Assembly: GCA_025458125.1 (NCBI GenBank)
Contig: JALOTA010000001.1
Location: 1-64,000 of the forward strand
DNA length: 64,000 nt
Reading direction: 5' to 3'
DNA from: Hyphomicrobium sp.
GTDB taxonomy: Bacteria > Pseudomonadota > Alphaproteobacteria > Rhizobiales > Hyphomicrobiaceae
Position 1 is the first letter of the stretch; each line of letters begins with the position of its first letter. Both the position numbers and the translations under genes were made by a program. The notes under the pieces were generated by a model, which was given only the letters and a program-made list of their open reading frames with translations, was not told where the DNA came from and did no database searches. Positions 37,357 through 45,339 of this stretch are shown here, in pieces.

Positions 37357-38247
37357 TTACCTCGACGCAGCGGCGGAGCTGGGGTTGGGACACGCAGTCG
37401 AGACGGGTCCGGTAATGTCACGCGTGGAGGCGCCTGCCACAAAAGCGTAACGATCGCCACAGACGCCGACCGCCGGGGGCAGCCTGTCCTTTTCGAAAAG
37501 ATCGTAGCCGGCCCTGAGATCAGCCCAGAACGGTGCCCAGCGCTCATTCCGGTACCCGCGCAAGTTCTGCTCCGTCATGCGAAACGGGTAGACCTGGACC
37601 TGAAACCGCTTCTGTCCGGCATCGAACGCGCGCGTGACGATCGTCCACATTTCGTCGATGACGGCATTGGTCATGGCGTAACAGCCGATCGAACCGCAGC
37701 CGCCGTGCACCATCAGAAAAGAGCCACTTCGTCCGAGAGCACGATCATAAGCGTTCGGGAAGCCCAGATTGAAGGAACGATGCCAGCGGCTATTGGGATT
37801 GAGGGCCGTTCGATCCACAGAATAGAAGCCCTCCGGCGACTGCCGGTCGCCGGTCAATAGTTTCGGTCCGAGCCGGCCCGACCACTTGCAGATCGGATAG
37901 ACGGCGAAGAGCTCATAGCGTCCATCCTTCAGCATGAAGAGCTCGAGTTCAAACTCGCGCTTGAAAATCCGCATCATGATCGGATTTCCCAGCGCGACGC
38001 CTTTTGCCTGCAGGCGCTCGGGCAGCCGTTCCAGATCCGGCGTGCCGGGCATAGGTTGCCCTGAGGATGCAAGTCCGACGCGGTAGTGGCGCTGAAGCGC
38101 GATCATGTACCCGTCACGGATCGGCGGCGGCAGCGCGAAGAATATCCCTGCCGCCACGACGGGAACAGCCAATAGGATGAGAGCCGACAGACTCCGTCGC
38201 CGCCGCTTTGCCATTTCGGCTTCAGCCACGCTGCCACTCCTGCGCAC
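37357..38247 (-). CDS. YafK-type L,D-transpeptidase, second gene of the tandem set
   Basis: A 296-residue YkuD-domain protein. A likely uncleaved N-terminal anchor (SLSALILLAVPVVAAGIFFA) is followed by the domain: IMMRIFKREFELELFMLKDG, YPICKWSGRLGPKLLTGDRQ, FNLGFPNAYDRALGRSGSF and the active-site MVHGGCGSIGCYAMTNAVID. ATG 38214 (MAKRRRRSLSA) is an alternative start. It lacks the long C-terminal extension of its neighbour. It lies 32 bases after the first copy, so all three appear co-transcribed. Confidence 0.87.
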   Translation of the reverse strand: MRRSGSVAEAEMAKRRRRSLSALILLAVPVVAAGIFFALPPPIRDGYMIALQRHYRVGLASSGQPMPGTPDLERLPERLQAKGVALGNPIMMRIFKREFELELFMLKDGRYELFAVYPICKWSGRLGPKLLTGDRQSPEGFYSVDRTALNPNSRWHRSFNLGFPNAYDRALGRSGSFLMVHGGCGSIGCYAMTNAVIDEMWTIVTRAFDAGQKRFQVQVYPFRMTEQNLRGYRNERWAPFWADLRAGYDLFEKDRLPPAVGVCGDRYAFVAGASTRDITGPVSTACPNPSSAAASR

Positions 38248-38279
38248 GCTGAGACGTTACGATAAAGAGATAGCGCCGG

Positions 38280-39410
38280 TCACGGCGCATTCAAACCAAG
38301 CGCGGTCGGAACCTCGTAGGGCTTTTTCCTGGATGTCCGCTTTACGGGTTGCGGGTCCGCCGCCAGATGCGAAGCCGCTGGCATCGTGGTTGCGGCGGGC
38401 GGCGCTTCCTTTATGGCACCCGTTGCGCCGGCCGTCGAAGCCTTGACGGGCTTGGGAGCGGGCGCTTCCCCGTCGGACCATGCGAGCGCGGTTGTTTCGC
38501 GGGCTTTTTGACCAGGAACGATCGTGCCCTGCTGAGCGGCGATCTGCTGATCGAGAAGGTTCGGAACGAAGGGCGCCAGTTGCTGCTTCTGGAAGCGCGG
38601 ACACGGACCCTCCGGATCGATGGATCCGGTTGCCGGCAACGAGACGCCGACAACGTATCTGCGCTCGCAGACGGCGACTGTCGGCGGCACACGGTAGGCT
38701 TCGAAATAGTCATAGCCGGGCTTGATCATCGCCCAGAATGCATAGTTCTTGTTGCCCTTGAAGCGCGCGAGCTTTTCATTGGTCATGCGGAACGGAAATG
38801 CATGGACGGCGAACGCGGGTTGGCCGTTCTTGAAAGCTTCGCGGGCGAGGGCATAGATCTCTTCGGCGAGTGCATCGGTCATGGCATAGCAGCCCGCCGA
38901 TTTGCACTTGCCATGGATCATCAGGAATTCGCCGGTGCGATCGTTGGCGCGGTCGTATGCGTTCGGAAAGCCGAGGTTGAAGGCCACGTGATAGTCGGAG
39001 TCGGGCTTCATCTGTTTGGGCGCCACCGCATAGAACCCCTCCGGGGCCTGCTTGTCGCCGATCTTCAGTTTCGGCCCGAGTTCACCCGACCAGTTGCAGA
39101 TCGGGTAGGTCTTGAAGTGATAGTAGCGTCCGTCTTCGCGCGCCTTCCACACTTCCAGTTCGGATTCTTCCTTGAACACACGGACATAGATCGGCATGCC
39201 GGCCTGCATGCCCTTCTTGCCGATCAGGTCCAGGGTCTCCTTCGGAAGCGGCTGTTCGGCGGGGATCAGCTCAGGCGCGCTGCCGCAACCCGCGAGCAGC
39301 AATGCCGCAGCCATGAGCCCTGATCTGAGCAAGTTTCCTTGCCTCACATCCCCACCTTGTTCGGCCTTCTTGGCCACACCGATATCCCGGTCCGGGAACC
39401 GAATCACCAT
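38280..39410 (-). CDS. YafK-type L,D-transpeptidase lipoprotein, first gene of the tandem set
   Basis: The N-terminal segment MAAALLLAGCGSAPE carries a lipobox (LLAGC), so the protein is probably a lipoprotein; a GTG at 39347 (reading RQGNLLRSGLMAAALLLAGC) is the most sensible start and would give 355 residues. The YkuD domain follows: IYVRVFKEESELEVWKARED, YPICNWSGELGPKLKIGDKQ, FNLGFPNAYDRANDRTGEF and the active site MIHGKCKSAGCYAMTDALAE. It ends with an Ala/Pro/Lys-rich tail. As first gene it probably carries the promoter in 39411-39589. Confidence 0.87.
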   Translation of the reverse strand: MVIRFPDRDIGVAKKAEQGGDVRQGNLLRSGLMAAALLLAGCGSAPELIPAEQPLPKETLDLIGKKGMQAGMPIYVRVFKEESELEVWKAREDGRYYHFKTYPICNWSGELGPKLKIGDKQAPEGFYAVAPKQMKPDSDYHVAFNLGFPNAYDRANDRTGEFLMIHGKCKSAGCYAMTDALAEEIYALAREAFKNGQPAFAVHAFPFRMTNEKLARFKGNKNYAFWAMIKPGYDYFEAYRVPPTVAVCERRYVVGVSLPATGSIDPEGPCPRFQKQQLAPFVPNLLDQQIAAQQGTIVPGQKARETTALAWSDGEAPAPKPVKASTAGATGAIKEAPPAATTMPAASHLAADPQPVKRTSRKKPYEVPTALGLNAP

Positions 39411-39589
39411 CCGTCCAGGAAGGTAAATAAGTCCCTAACGGAAAGCGTGTTTATCCGCGCAAGCCGTTTTCCCGCCGCCTACACCAGCGCATCAGGCGAT
39501 GGGAATGCGGCGTGGATGAGGCGTGAGAAACAAGCTTTAACAACGGGTTGGATTATAATTGTTGCTCGATTGGGCGGCTGACCGCCGTT

Positions 39590-40579
39590 TCACAGTGAGC
39601 GGCCGATCTCCAGGAACCGGTCCTGACGCTGGCGGCGGATTTCCGAGGGACTCTTACCATCGAATTCCGCCAGGGCTTTGGCCAGAGCGTCGCCGACCCG
39701 CTTCATCATCAGCGGGCGGTCGCGGTGTGCCCCGCCTACGGGCTCTCTCACAACCGTGTCGATGACCCCGAGGGCTTCGAGATCCTGCGCCGTGATTTTC
39801 ATGCTGGTCGCCGCATCGATGGCCTTGGAGCTGTCGCGCCAGAGGATCGAGGCGGCAGCCTCGGGCGACGCGACGGTATAGATCGAATGCTCCAGCATCA
39901 GAATACGGTTCGCGGTGGCGATCGCGACGGCCCCGCCCGAGCCGCCTTCGCCGATGATGACCGCAATCAGCGGAACCCCGATGGCGAGACACTTGTCGGT
40001 GGACCGGGCAATGGCTTCCGCCTGTCCGCGCTGTTCGGCGTCAACGCCCGGATAGGCGCCGGCCGTGTCACACAGCGAAACAACAGGGATCTGGAAACGT
40101 TCCGCCATGTCCATCAGGCGGACCGCCTTCCTGTAGCCCTCTGGCTTGGCCATGCCGAAGTTGTGACGCAGGCGGCTTTCCGTATCCGACCCTTTTTCAT
40201 GGCCAATGACCATGACAGATCGCCCGCGAAATGTGCCGAGGCCACCGACGATGGCTTCATCCTCGCCGAAGTAGCGGTCGCCGGCGAGGGGCGTGAAATC
40301 GTTGATGAGATCGGCCACATAGTCCAGGCAATGCGGGCGCTCGGGGTGGCGGGCAACTTCCGTCTTCTGCCAGGGCGTGAGCTTGGCATAGGTTTCGGCA
40401 AGCGCCGCGTGCGCCTTCTGTTCGAGCTTCTTGATTTCGTCGGCGATGTTGACCGCCGTGTCCGAACCTTCGAGCGCGCGCAATTCCTGCACCTTGCGCT
40501 CGAGTTCTGCGATGGGCGTCTCGAACTTCAGGTAAGTGCGGACGATGGTCGGTGCCGGACGCTCGTTCGTCGTGTCCAC
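39590..40579 (-). CDS. accA: Acetyl-CoA carboxylase carboxyltransferase subunit alpha
   Basis: Alpha subunit of the carboxyltransferase making malonyl-CoA for fatty-acid synthesis. The 329 residues include YLKFETPIAELERKVQEL, HPERPHCLDYVADLINDF, GHEKGSDTESRLRHNFGMAK and IIGEGGSGGAVAIATANRIL, all standard. The start at 40579 could instead be an internal codon nearer YLKFETP, since family members are about 317 residues. It is a single-gene unit, preceded by 163 bases that probably hold its promoter. Confidence 0.96.
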   Translation of the reverse strand: MDTTNERPAPTIVRTYLKFETPIAELERKVQELRALEGSDTAVNIADEIKKLEQKAHAALAETYAKLTPWQKTEVARHPERPHCLDYVADLINDFTPLAGDRYFGEDEAIVGGLGTFRGRSVMVIGHEKGSDTESRLRHNFGMAKPEGYRKAVRLMDMAERFQIPVVSLCDTAGAYPGVDAEQRGQAEAIARSTDKCLAIGVPLIAVIIGEGGSGGAVAIATANRILMLEHSIYTVASPEAAASILWRDSSKAIDAATSMKITAQDLEALGVIDTVVREPVGGAHRDRPLMMKRVGDALAKALAEFDGKSPSEIRRQRQDRFLEIGRSL

Positions 40580-40742
40580 TTCTTCAAGCCTCGCTGCGAA
40601 CCGGGGCTCAGTCAGACCAGCGCCCCCCAGTAATCAAGATTGCGCCGGACGATGCGCGCGGCGTCACATGGCTGTCAAGGCGCAGGGAAGGCGCATGTGG
40701 CGCCGTTACCCGCTTATCCCACAAAGGATTTTGCTTTTTCCT

Positions 40743-42146
40743 TCAACGCTGTCGCGGCTCGCGGACGGGCAGCATCAGGAGAATGCCGGCGATCAGGAAA
40801 AGCGCGATCGTGGCCATGCCGAGCCGCTGGCTGCCCGACAGGAGGGTGACCGTCGCGACGATGAAGGGGGCGAGAAACGCGGTGACCTTCCCGGAAAATG
40901 CGAAAAGGCCGAAATAGCGGGCAATCTGATCGGGCGGCGCGAGGCGAGCCAGAAGCGAACGGCTTGCCGCCTGTACCGGGGCGGCGGCGAGACCCACCAC
41001 GATTGCGAAGGCCAGGAAGACCTGTTCGCCGGTGGACGAGAACGGTGACGACCCAGGTTCCTTCGGCGCGACATCGATCGAGAAAAGGATCGTCGATTTC
41101 GTCACCGATAGAATGCCTAGAGCGCCGATCAGGAGACAGGCGAGCGAGACGAGGATTACGGTCCTGGCGCCGGCACGATCGTCGAAAAAACCACCGATGA
41201 CCGCACCGGCCATTCCGGTCGCCGTCAGGATAATTCCGAACAGACCGAGTTCGAGCGCACTCCAGCCGAACACCGCCGTTCCGTAAATGCCGCCAAACGC
41301 AAAGATGGCCGAAAGGCCGTCGGAGTAGATCATCCGAGCCACCAGAAACAGCAGCATGTCGCGCTGCCGTGGCAATTCTTTGAGCGTGCTCCAGAGTTGG
41401 CGCGCCGCAGATGCGCGGACTTCGCTCGTCGAAGGCCCCGCCGGCTTTGCATCGGGTACGAACATGAAGAATGGCGCAACGAACACGACGAACCAGACGG
41501 CCGCAATCGGGCCGACCAGCCTGTCGGCTTGATGCGATCCGGGATCGAGATCGAAGATCGGGACGAGCCCGAACAGCGTTTTGCCGGTAGCCGGATTGGC
41601 CACCACCAGACCTGCGACGAGAGCGAGGCTGAGAAGGCCGCCGAGATAACCGACGCCCCAGCCGATTCCGGACAGGCGGCCGAGAGCGGACGGCGGAACC
41701 AGGCTTGGCATCATGCTGTTGACAACGACCGAGGAGAATTCGGCGGCTGCCGTGGCGACGACAAAAGCGAAAATGACGAGTGCGATCGTACCTGCCGGGG
41801 CAGCCGGAATGGCCAGCCAGAGGGTTGCAAGGCCGGCCACGAGGAGCAGCGAAAAGAGCGCGATCCAGATCTTGCGACGGCGGGTTCCGTCGGCAACCGC
41901 TCCGACGAAGGGGCTGCCAGCTGCAACGAGAACACTGGCTGCGGCGGCACCATAACCCCAGATCGTCTGCCCGAGCGCGACGTCTCCGACGACATGGCTG
42001 GCGAAGTAAGGAGCGAACAGGAACGTCAGAACGAGCGTGTAATAGGGCTGGGTCGCAAAGTCGTAGAGGGTCCACGACACGAGGGCGCGCAGCGGGGCCC
42101 GTTCTACTGCGTGGGCCGGTCGCGCCTGAGCGTCCATTTCGGTCAT
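40743..42146 (-). CDS. MFS transporter of the UMF1/Atg22-like family
   Basis: A 467-residue inner-membrane transporter with about 12 hydrophobic segments. The N-terminus VSWTLYDFATQPYYTLVLTF and the loop VADGTRRRKIWIALFSLLLV match the UMF1 family (relatives of yeast Atg22). The substrate is unknown. It follows the short TPM-domain gene by 23 bases, which suggests an operon lemA-TPM-TPM-MFS. A long opposite-phase frame over the same DNA is arginine-rich and not coding. Confidence 0.87.
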   Translation of the reverse strand: MTEMDAQARPAHAVERAPLRALVSWTLYDFATQPYYTLVLTFLFAPYFASHVVGDVALGQTIWGYGAAAASVLVAAGSPFVGAVADGTRRRKIWIALFSLLLVAGLATLWLAIPAAPAGTIALVIFAFVVATAAAEFSSVVVNSMMPSLVPPSALGRLSGIGWGVGYLGGLLSLALVAGLVVANPATGKTLFGLVPIFDLDPGSHQADRLVGPIAAVWFVVFVAPFFMFVPDAKPAGPSTSEVRASAARQLWSTLKELPRQRDMLLFLVARMIYSDGLSAIFAFGGIYGTAVFGWSALELGLFGIILTATGMAGAVIGGFFDDRAGARTVILVSLACLLIGALGILSVTKSTILFSIDVAPKEPGSSPFSSTGEQVFLAFAIVVGLAAAPVQAASRSLLARLAPPDQIARYFGLFAFSGKVTAFLAPFIVATVTLLSGSQRLGMATIALFLIAGILLMLPVREPRQR

Positions 42147-42169
42147 CGAGCCGCCGCCTGCGGTGCCGT

Positions 42170-42787
42170 CTAATCGATGATGATCAAATGATTGGGCAGT
42201 TCGTTGGGATCGCGCGATCCGGGAGGGACGTGTTCTGCCAGCAGCACGCCGACCCGATCGACCGCTTCCACGAACCCGTCGCCGGAGCGGCCTTCGGTCA
42301 GCCGCGAGGTGAGTTTATCGACGATCGACTGCCATGTGCCTTTCGGGACGGCTTTATCGATGCCGGTGTCGGCAATGATCTCGGCGAAGCGTTCCGCCAC
42401 AGAGACGTAGATCAAGACGCCCGTGCGCCCGGCGGTCGAGTGAAGGTTCTGAACCAAGAACTGTTCGACTGCGCGGCGATGGGCACGGTCGCGCTTCACA
42501 CTCGATGGCACGAGCGCATATCGGATCCGGCGCGGCAGGGTCAGCATCAGCACCGCGAGGAAGACGCCAAGCTGCAGTAGATAGATCCATTGCACCGGCC
42601 ACCACGTGAAATAAATGAACGGCCACGGCACGATCAGCGCAATCAGCGAAGCCCAGAGAAATGGAACGTGGAGATAACTGGCGCTCTCAGCGGTGAGAAC
42701 GGTAACGATTTCCCCGGACGTTCTCCTTTCGGCGTTTTCGATCGCTTCCGCGATCCTTTGCCTATCTTCATCCGAGATGAAGGCCAT
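42170..42787 (-). CDS. Short TPM-domain membrane protein
   Basis: A 205-residue protein. It starts MAFISDEDRQRIAEAIENAE and has an N-terminal piece of the TPM fold (RRTSGEIVTVLTAESA), two membrane helices (about residues 35-80), and the C-terminal part of the TPM domain (HSTAGRTGVLIYVSVAERFA, IVDKLTSRLTEGRSGDGFVE). TPM domains occur in membrane-protein quality-control and secreted proteins; the function here is unknown. An ATG at 42805 shares its A with the preceding stop, but ATG 42787 has GGGAG eight bases upstream, so I prefer it. The long N-terminal extension to 43045 would overlap the neighbour and is rejected. Confidence 0.85.
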   Translation of the reverse strand: MAFISDEDRQRIAEAIENAERRTSGEIVTVLTAESASYLHVPFLWASLIALIVPWPFIYFTWWPVQWIYLLQLGVFLAVLMLTLPRRIRYALVPSSVKRDRAHRRAVEQFLVQNLHSTAGRTGVLIYVSVAERFAEIIADTGIDKAVPKGTWQSIVDKLTSRLTEGRSGDGFVEAVDRVGVLLAEHVPPGSRDPNELPNHLIIID

Positions 42788-42804
42788 CACCGTACTCCCT
42801 TCCA

Positions 42805-43590
42805 TCACCAACTGCCGGATGCACCGCCGCCGCCGAACGATCCTCCGCCGCCCGACCAGCCACCTCCGGAGCCACCGCTCCAGTTGCCCGAGCCACCTGG
42901 CAGGATGATGATACCGTCGTTGCCGAAGCGCCGGCTGCGTCTGCGACGGGCGGATGGCGGCAACTGACGGGCCTGCTGGTTCTGCTGGTAGATCGAATAG
43001 GCCACAATGGCGATCCAGAGCACGATGATCACGATTGCCAGCCAATCGGTTTCAGGCGCCTGATGCATTCCACGGGCGCGCTGCTTGACGGCTTCCGCAT
43101 CGCCCAGCAGGACATCGTTGATATCGCGCACGCCGGCCCGGATTCCATCCGCGAAATCTCCCCGCCTGAAGCCCGGCAAGATCGCATTTTCAATAATGAT
43201 GCGGCTCATTGCGTCAGTGAGAAGCGGCTCAAGTCTTCTACCGACCTCAATGCGGACCTTGCGCTCGTTGGGGGCAACGATCAGCAGAACGCCGTTGTCC
43301 TTGCCGGCCTGCCCGATGCCCCATTGACGACCCAACCTGACGCCGAAGTCCTCGATCGGAAATCCCTGCAAAGACTTCAGAGTGACCACGACCAACTGGT
43401 CGGAGGACTTTTCTTCGAGCGATTGAAGCGCCGCCGTCAATTCCGCTTCATCCGCCGGTGTCAGAAGGTTCGCTTCATCGACAATCCGGCCGGTCAGTGC
43501 TGGGAACACGGGGTCGGCGGCCTCAGCGACACGAAAGTCGCTGACGAGCATCGCAAAAACGAGTGCCAGCACTGCCAGAAGCGCGCGCAA
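42805..43590 (-). CDS. Secreted TPM-domain protein, YgcG-like
   Basis: A 261-residue membrane-anchored protein. Signal peptide MRALLAVLALVFAMLVSDF; TPM domain at about residues 28-165 (LTGRIVDEANLLTPADEAEL, QLVVVTLKSLQGFPIEDFGV, RLGRQWGIGQAGKDNGVLLI); one transmembrane helix near 184-204; and a Gly/Ser/Trp-rich tail of about 35 residues. This is the usual TPM-TM-Gly-rich architecture found next to LemA. It is 75 bases downstream of lemA, with a perfect hairpin between them. Confidence 0.92.
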   Translation of the reverse strand: MRALLAVLALVFAMLVSDFRVAEAADPVFPALTGRIVDEANLLTPADEAELTAALQSLEEKSSDQLVVVTLKSLQGFPIEDFGVRLGRQWGIGQAGKDNGVLLIVAPNERKVRIEVGRRLEPLLTDAMSRIIIENAILPGFRRGDFADGIRAGVRDINDVLLGDAEAVKQRARGMHQAPETDWLAIVIIVLWIAIVAYSIYQQNQQARQLPPSARRRRSRRFGNDGIIILPGGSGNWSGGSGGGWSGGGGSFGGGGASGSW

Positions 43591-43628
43591 AGGTCGTTAC
43601 TCCTTCGAGGGGCGGGGAGCGCGGCTCC

Positions 43629-43653
43629 CTCTTCCCGCTTTTCACGGGAAGAG
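43629..43653 (-). repeat. Perfect hairpin between lemA and the YgcG-like gene
   Basis: CTCTTCCCG (43629-43637) and CGGGAAGAG (43645-43653) are exact reverse complements around a seven-base loop, 13 bases past the lemA stop. In the minus direction no T run follows, so partial termination or mRNA end protection is more likely than a full terminator. Such a hairpin could give more LemA than the downstream proteins. Confidence 0.65.
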
Positions 43654-43665
43654 GTCTGAACCGAC

Positions 43666-44289
43666 TTACTTACCCGTGCCGAAGTCGACCCTGGGGGCCT
43701 TCTGGTCTTCTGCCGGGATGTCGAAGGTCGCCATCTCCGTCTTGTCGGGATAGACGAACGCGCGCCACCAGCGGCCGGGGATCGTCGTGATCTCGGTATT
43801 GTACTGGCGCACGGCCTGTATGTAGTCGCTGCGCGCGATGCGGATCCGGTTCTCGATGCCTTCGAGCTGGCTCTGAAGCGCCAAGAAGTTCTGACCGGAT
43901 TTTATGTCGGGATAGCGCTCGACGACGGCCAGCAGCCGGCCGAGTGCGCCGCCGAGCTGAGTTTGGGCATCCTGGAAGTTTTTCATGGCTTCCGGATTGG
44001 TCAGGATATCAGCAGGGACCTGGACGCTGGTAGCCTTCGCACGGGCTTCCACGACCTCGGTCAGAACGCTGCGTTCCTGCTCGGCAAAGCCTTTCACCGT
44101 CTCGACCAGATTGGGGACCAGATCGGCGCGGGATTTATATGTGTTCAGGACCTCCGACCAGGCGGCCTTGGCGTTCTGTTCGAACGTGGGGATGTTGTTG
44201 ACGCCACAACCAGCCAGCGGAAGCGTTATGGCGAATATGTAGCCCAGAGCCAGCCAACGGCTGGGCCGCGCGATCGAAGAAACGCTCAT
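43666..44289 (-). CDS. lemA: LemA-family lipoprotein
   Basis: A 207-residue membrane-anchored coiled-coil protein. The lipobox LAGC lies in ITLPLAGCGVNNIP (cleavage before Cys-29 or so), and the LemA signature EVLNTYKSRADLVPNLVETV is followed by long amphipathic helices (LTEVVEARAKATSVQVPADI, IRIARSDYIQAVRQYNTEI). The frame is open to 44352; I chose ATG 44289 (MSVSSIARPSRW), which starts the signal peptide. LemA regularly accompanies TPM/YgcG proteins, as here. Confidence 0.93.
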   Translation of the reverse strand: MSVSSIARPSRWLALGYIFAITLPLAGCGVNNIPTFEQNAKAAWSEVLNTYKSRADLVPNLVETVKGFAEQERSVLTEVVEARAKATSVQVPADILTNPEAMKNFQDAQTQLGGALGRLLAVVERYPDIKSGQNFLALQSQLEGIENRIRIARSDYIQAVRQYNTEITTIPGRWWRAFVYPDKTEMATFDIPAEDQKAPRVDFGTGK

Positions 44290-44444
44290 GGCACAAAGCC
44301 TCTCTGTGTAATGCAGATTACTTCCTCTTAGCCGCCGGCCGCCACAAAGCAAGGCCCAAGCGAGAGTTAACTCGGCGGCCGCCGCTTTACCTTGATTGCG
44401 AGCGGAACTTCGGGAGGGCGTGGCCCTGCTCTAGCCTACGGCAA

Positions 44445-44460
44445 TGTTTCACGTGGAGTG
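44445..44460 (+). promoter_or_regulatory. parS-like half-palindrome upstream of the repeat-protein gene
   Basis: The sequence TGTTTCACGTGGAGTG matches 13 of 16 positions of the ParB-binding site as I recall it (TGTTNCACGTGGAACA); the left half and centre are perfect and the last three bases differ. It lies about 880 bases before an orphan ParA-like gene. There is no parB in the window. It may be a chance match. Confidence 0.25.
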
Positions 44461-44467
44461 GCGCGAG

Positions 44468-45202
44468 ATGGCGGGCGGCGGATTCCGGGCGACGGCGATA
44501 GCGTCTGCTTTCGCGGCAGCTGTTTCAATGGGCGGACCTGCGTCGGCCTGGGACGACTGCCGCGGCGACGCCGTGGCGTGCTACGAGCGGGTTCGCCTGC
44601 CCGACGTCTATGAAACCGTCGAGCGGCCGGTTGTCGTGAGGCCAGCGACGGAGCGCGTGGTGCATCTTCCGCCGGTCATCGGCACGCAAGTGCATCGCGA
44701 GGTGGTGCTGCCGGGACGCGTGCATAGCGTGCCGGTCGCGCCCGTTTACGGCACGTTCGTGCGCCGGGAGATGATCGAACCAGGAACGGTGGCCTACCGG
44801 ATGACGCCACCTGTCGTGGAGCGCGTCGAGGAGACCGTCGTCGTGCGGCCCGGCCGGTCGCGGTGGATCTACAAACGCGACCGGTACGGCCGCGAGATCA
44901 AATGTCTGGTAAGGACACAGCCGGTGACCCGCATCGTAGCTCGTGACGTATTGGTCGATCCGGGGCGGCGGGTCGCCGTGTTCACGCCGCCGGTCTATGC
45001 GGACGTTCCTCGGCCGGTCCTGCTCCGGCCCGCCGGTGTGCAGAACTTTTATGAACCTCCGGTGACGCGCTTCGTTGCGCGGCCGGTCATCCTGAGGCCG
45101 GCTGAAACCCGTGTGATCGTCGAGCCGCCCGTCTATCGAATGACGCGGAGCACAGTGCGCGTTCGTTCCGGCGGCACGGCATGGCAGCCGATCAACCGAT
45201 AG
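44468..45202 (+). CDS. Secreted protein made of eight 23-residue repeats
   Basis: No named family recognised. A signal peptide (MAGGGFRATAIASAFAAAVS, cut after PASA) leads to a short segment with two cysteines (DDCRGDAVACYERV), and then the rest is repetitive. Eight units of exactly 23 residues follow the pattern xPPVYxxVxRxVVVRPGxxx plus three to four more residues. Units 1-4 and 5-8 are each contiguous, separated by 14 basic residues (KRDRYGREIKCLVR) carrying a third cysteine. The repeats run to three residues from the C-terminus. Alternating hydrophobic residues suggest beta strands with Pro-rich turns (inference). ATG 44468 is preferred to ATG 44444, as it begins the signal peptide. It is divergent from lemA. 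Confidence 0.75.
   Translation: MAGGGFRATAIASAFAAAVSMGGPASAWDDCRGDAVACYERVRLPDVYETVERPVVVRPATERVVHLPPVIGTQVHREVVLPGRVHSVPVAPVYGTFVRREMIEPGTVAYRMTPPVVERVEETVVVRPGRSRWIYKRDRYGREIKCLVRTQPVTRIVARDVLVDPGRRVAVFTPPVYADVPRPVLLRPAGVQNFYEPPVTRFVARPVILRPAETRVIVEPPVYRMTRSTVRVRSGGTAWQPINR
44597..45190 (+). repeat. Eight 69-base coding repeats in two blocks of four
   Basis: Translated units: LPDVYETVERPVVVRPATER, LPPVIGTQVHREVVLPGRVH, VAPVYGTFVRREMIEPGTVA, TPPVVERVEETVVVRPGRSR, then a 14-residue spacer, then TQPVTRIVARDVLVDPGRRV, TPPVYADVPRPVLLRPAGVQ, EPPVTRFVARPVILRPAETR, EPPVYRMTRSTVRVRSGGTA (first 20 of 23 residues of each). The period is constant with no gaps. The units are diverged at the DNA level, so this is an old array under selection for its protein pattern. 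Confidence 0.85.
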
Positions 45203-45339
45203 CGAACTGAAATGATCCCCCGGCGCGTCCGTTCACCGTCCCCGAGACTGCCACAATCCCCGCGCAGATGTGAAAAAGGGGAGGCGCGGCCATCCTGGCT
45301 TGTTTCGCCGGGACGCTTGGAATTGGGGGTTCGTGCGTG

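Noticed and set aside
40714-42075. A 453-codon minus-strand frame over the MFS transporter gene
   Set aside because: The product is arginine-rich and non-hydrophobic, while the overlapping frame gives a clear 12-helix transporter.
42808-43045. N-terminal extension of the short TPM-domain protein
   Set aside because: It would lie entirely inside the upstream YgcG-like gene and is arginine-rich; a start with a ribosome binding site exists at 42787.
44597-45190. CRISPR array or DNA satellite in the 69-base periodic region
   Set aside because: The periodicity is in the protein; the DNA units are diverged and there are no conserved direct repeats with unique spacers.
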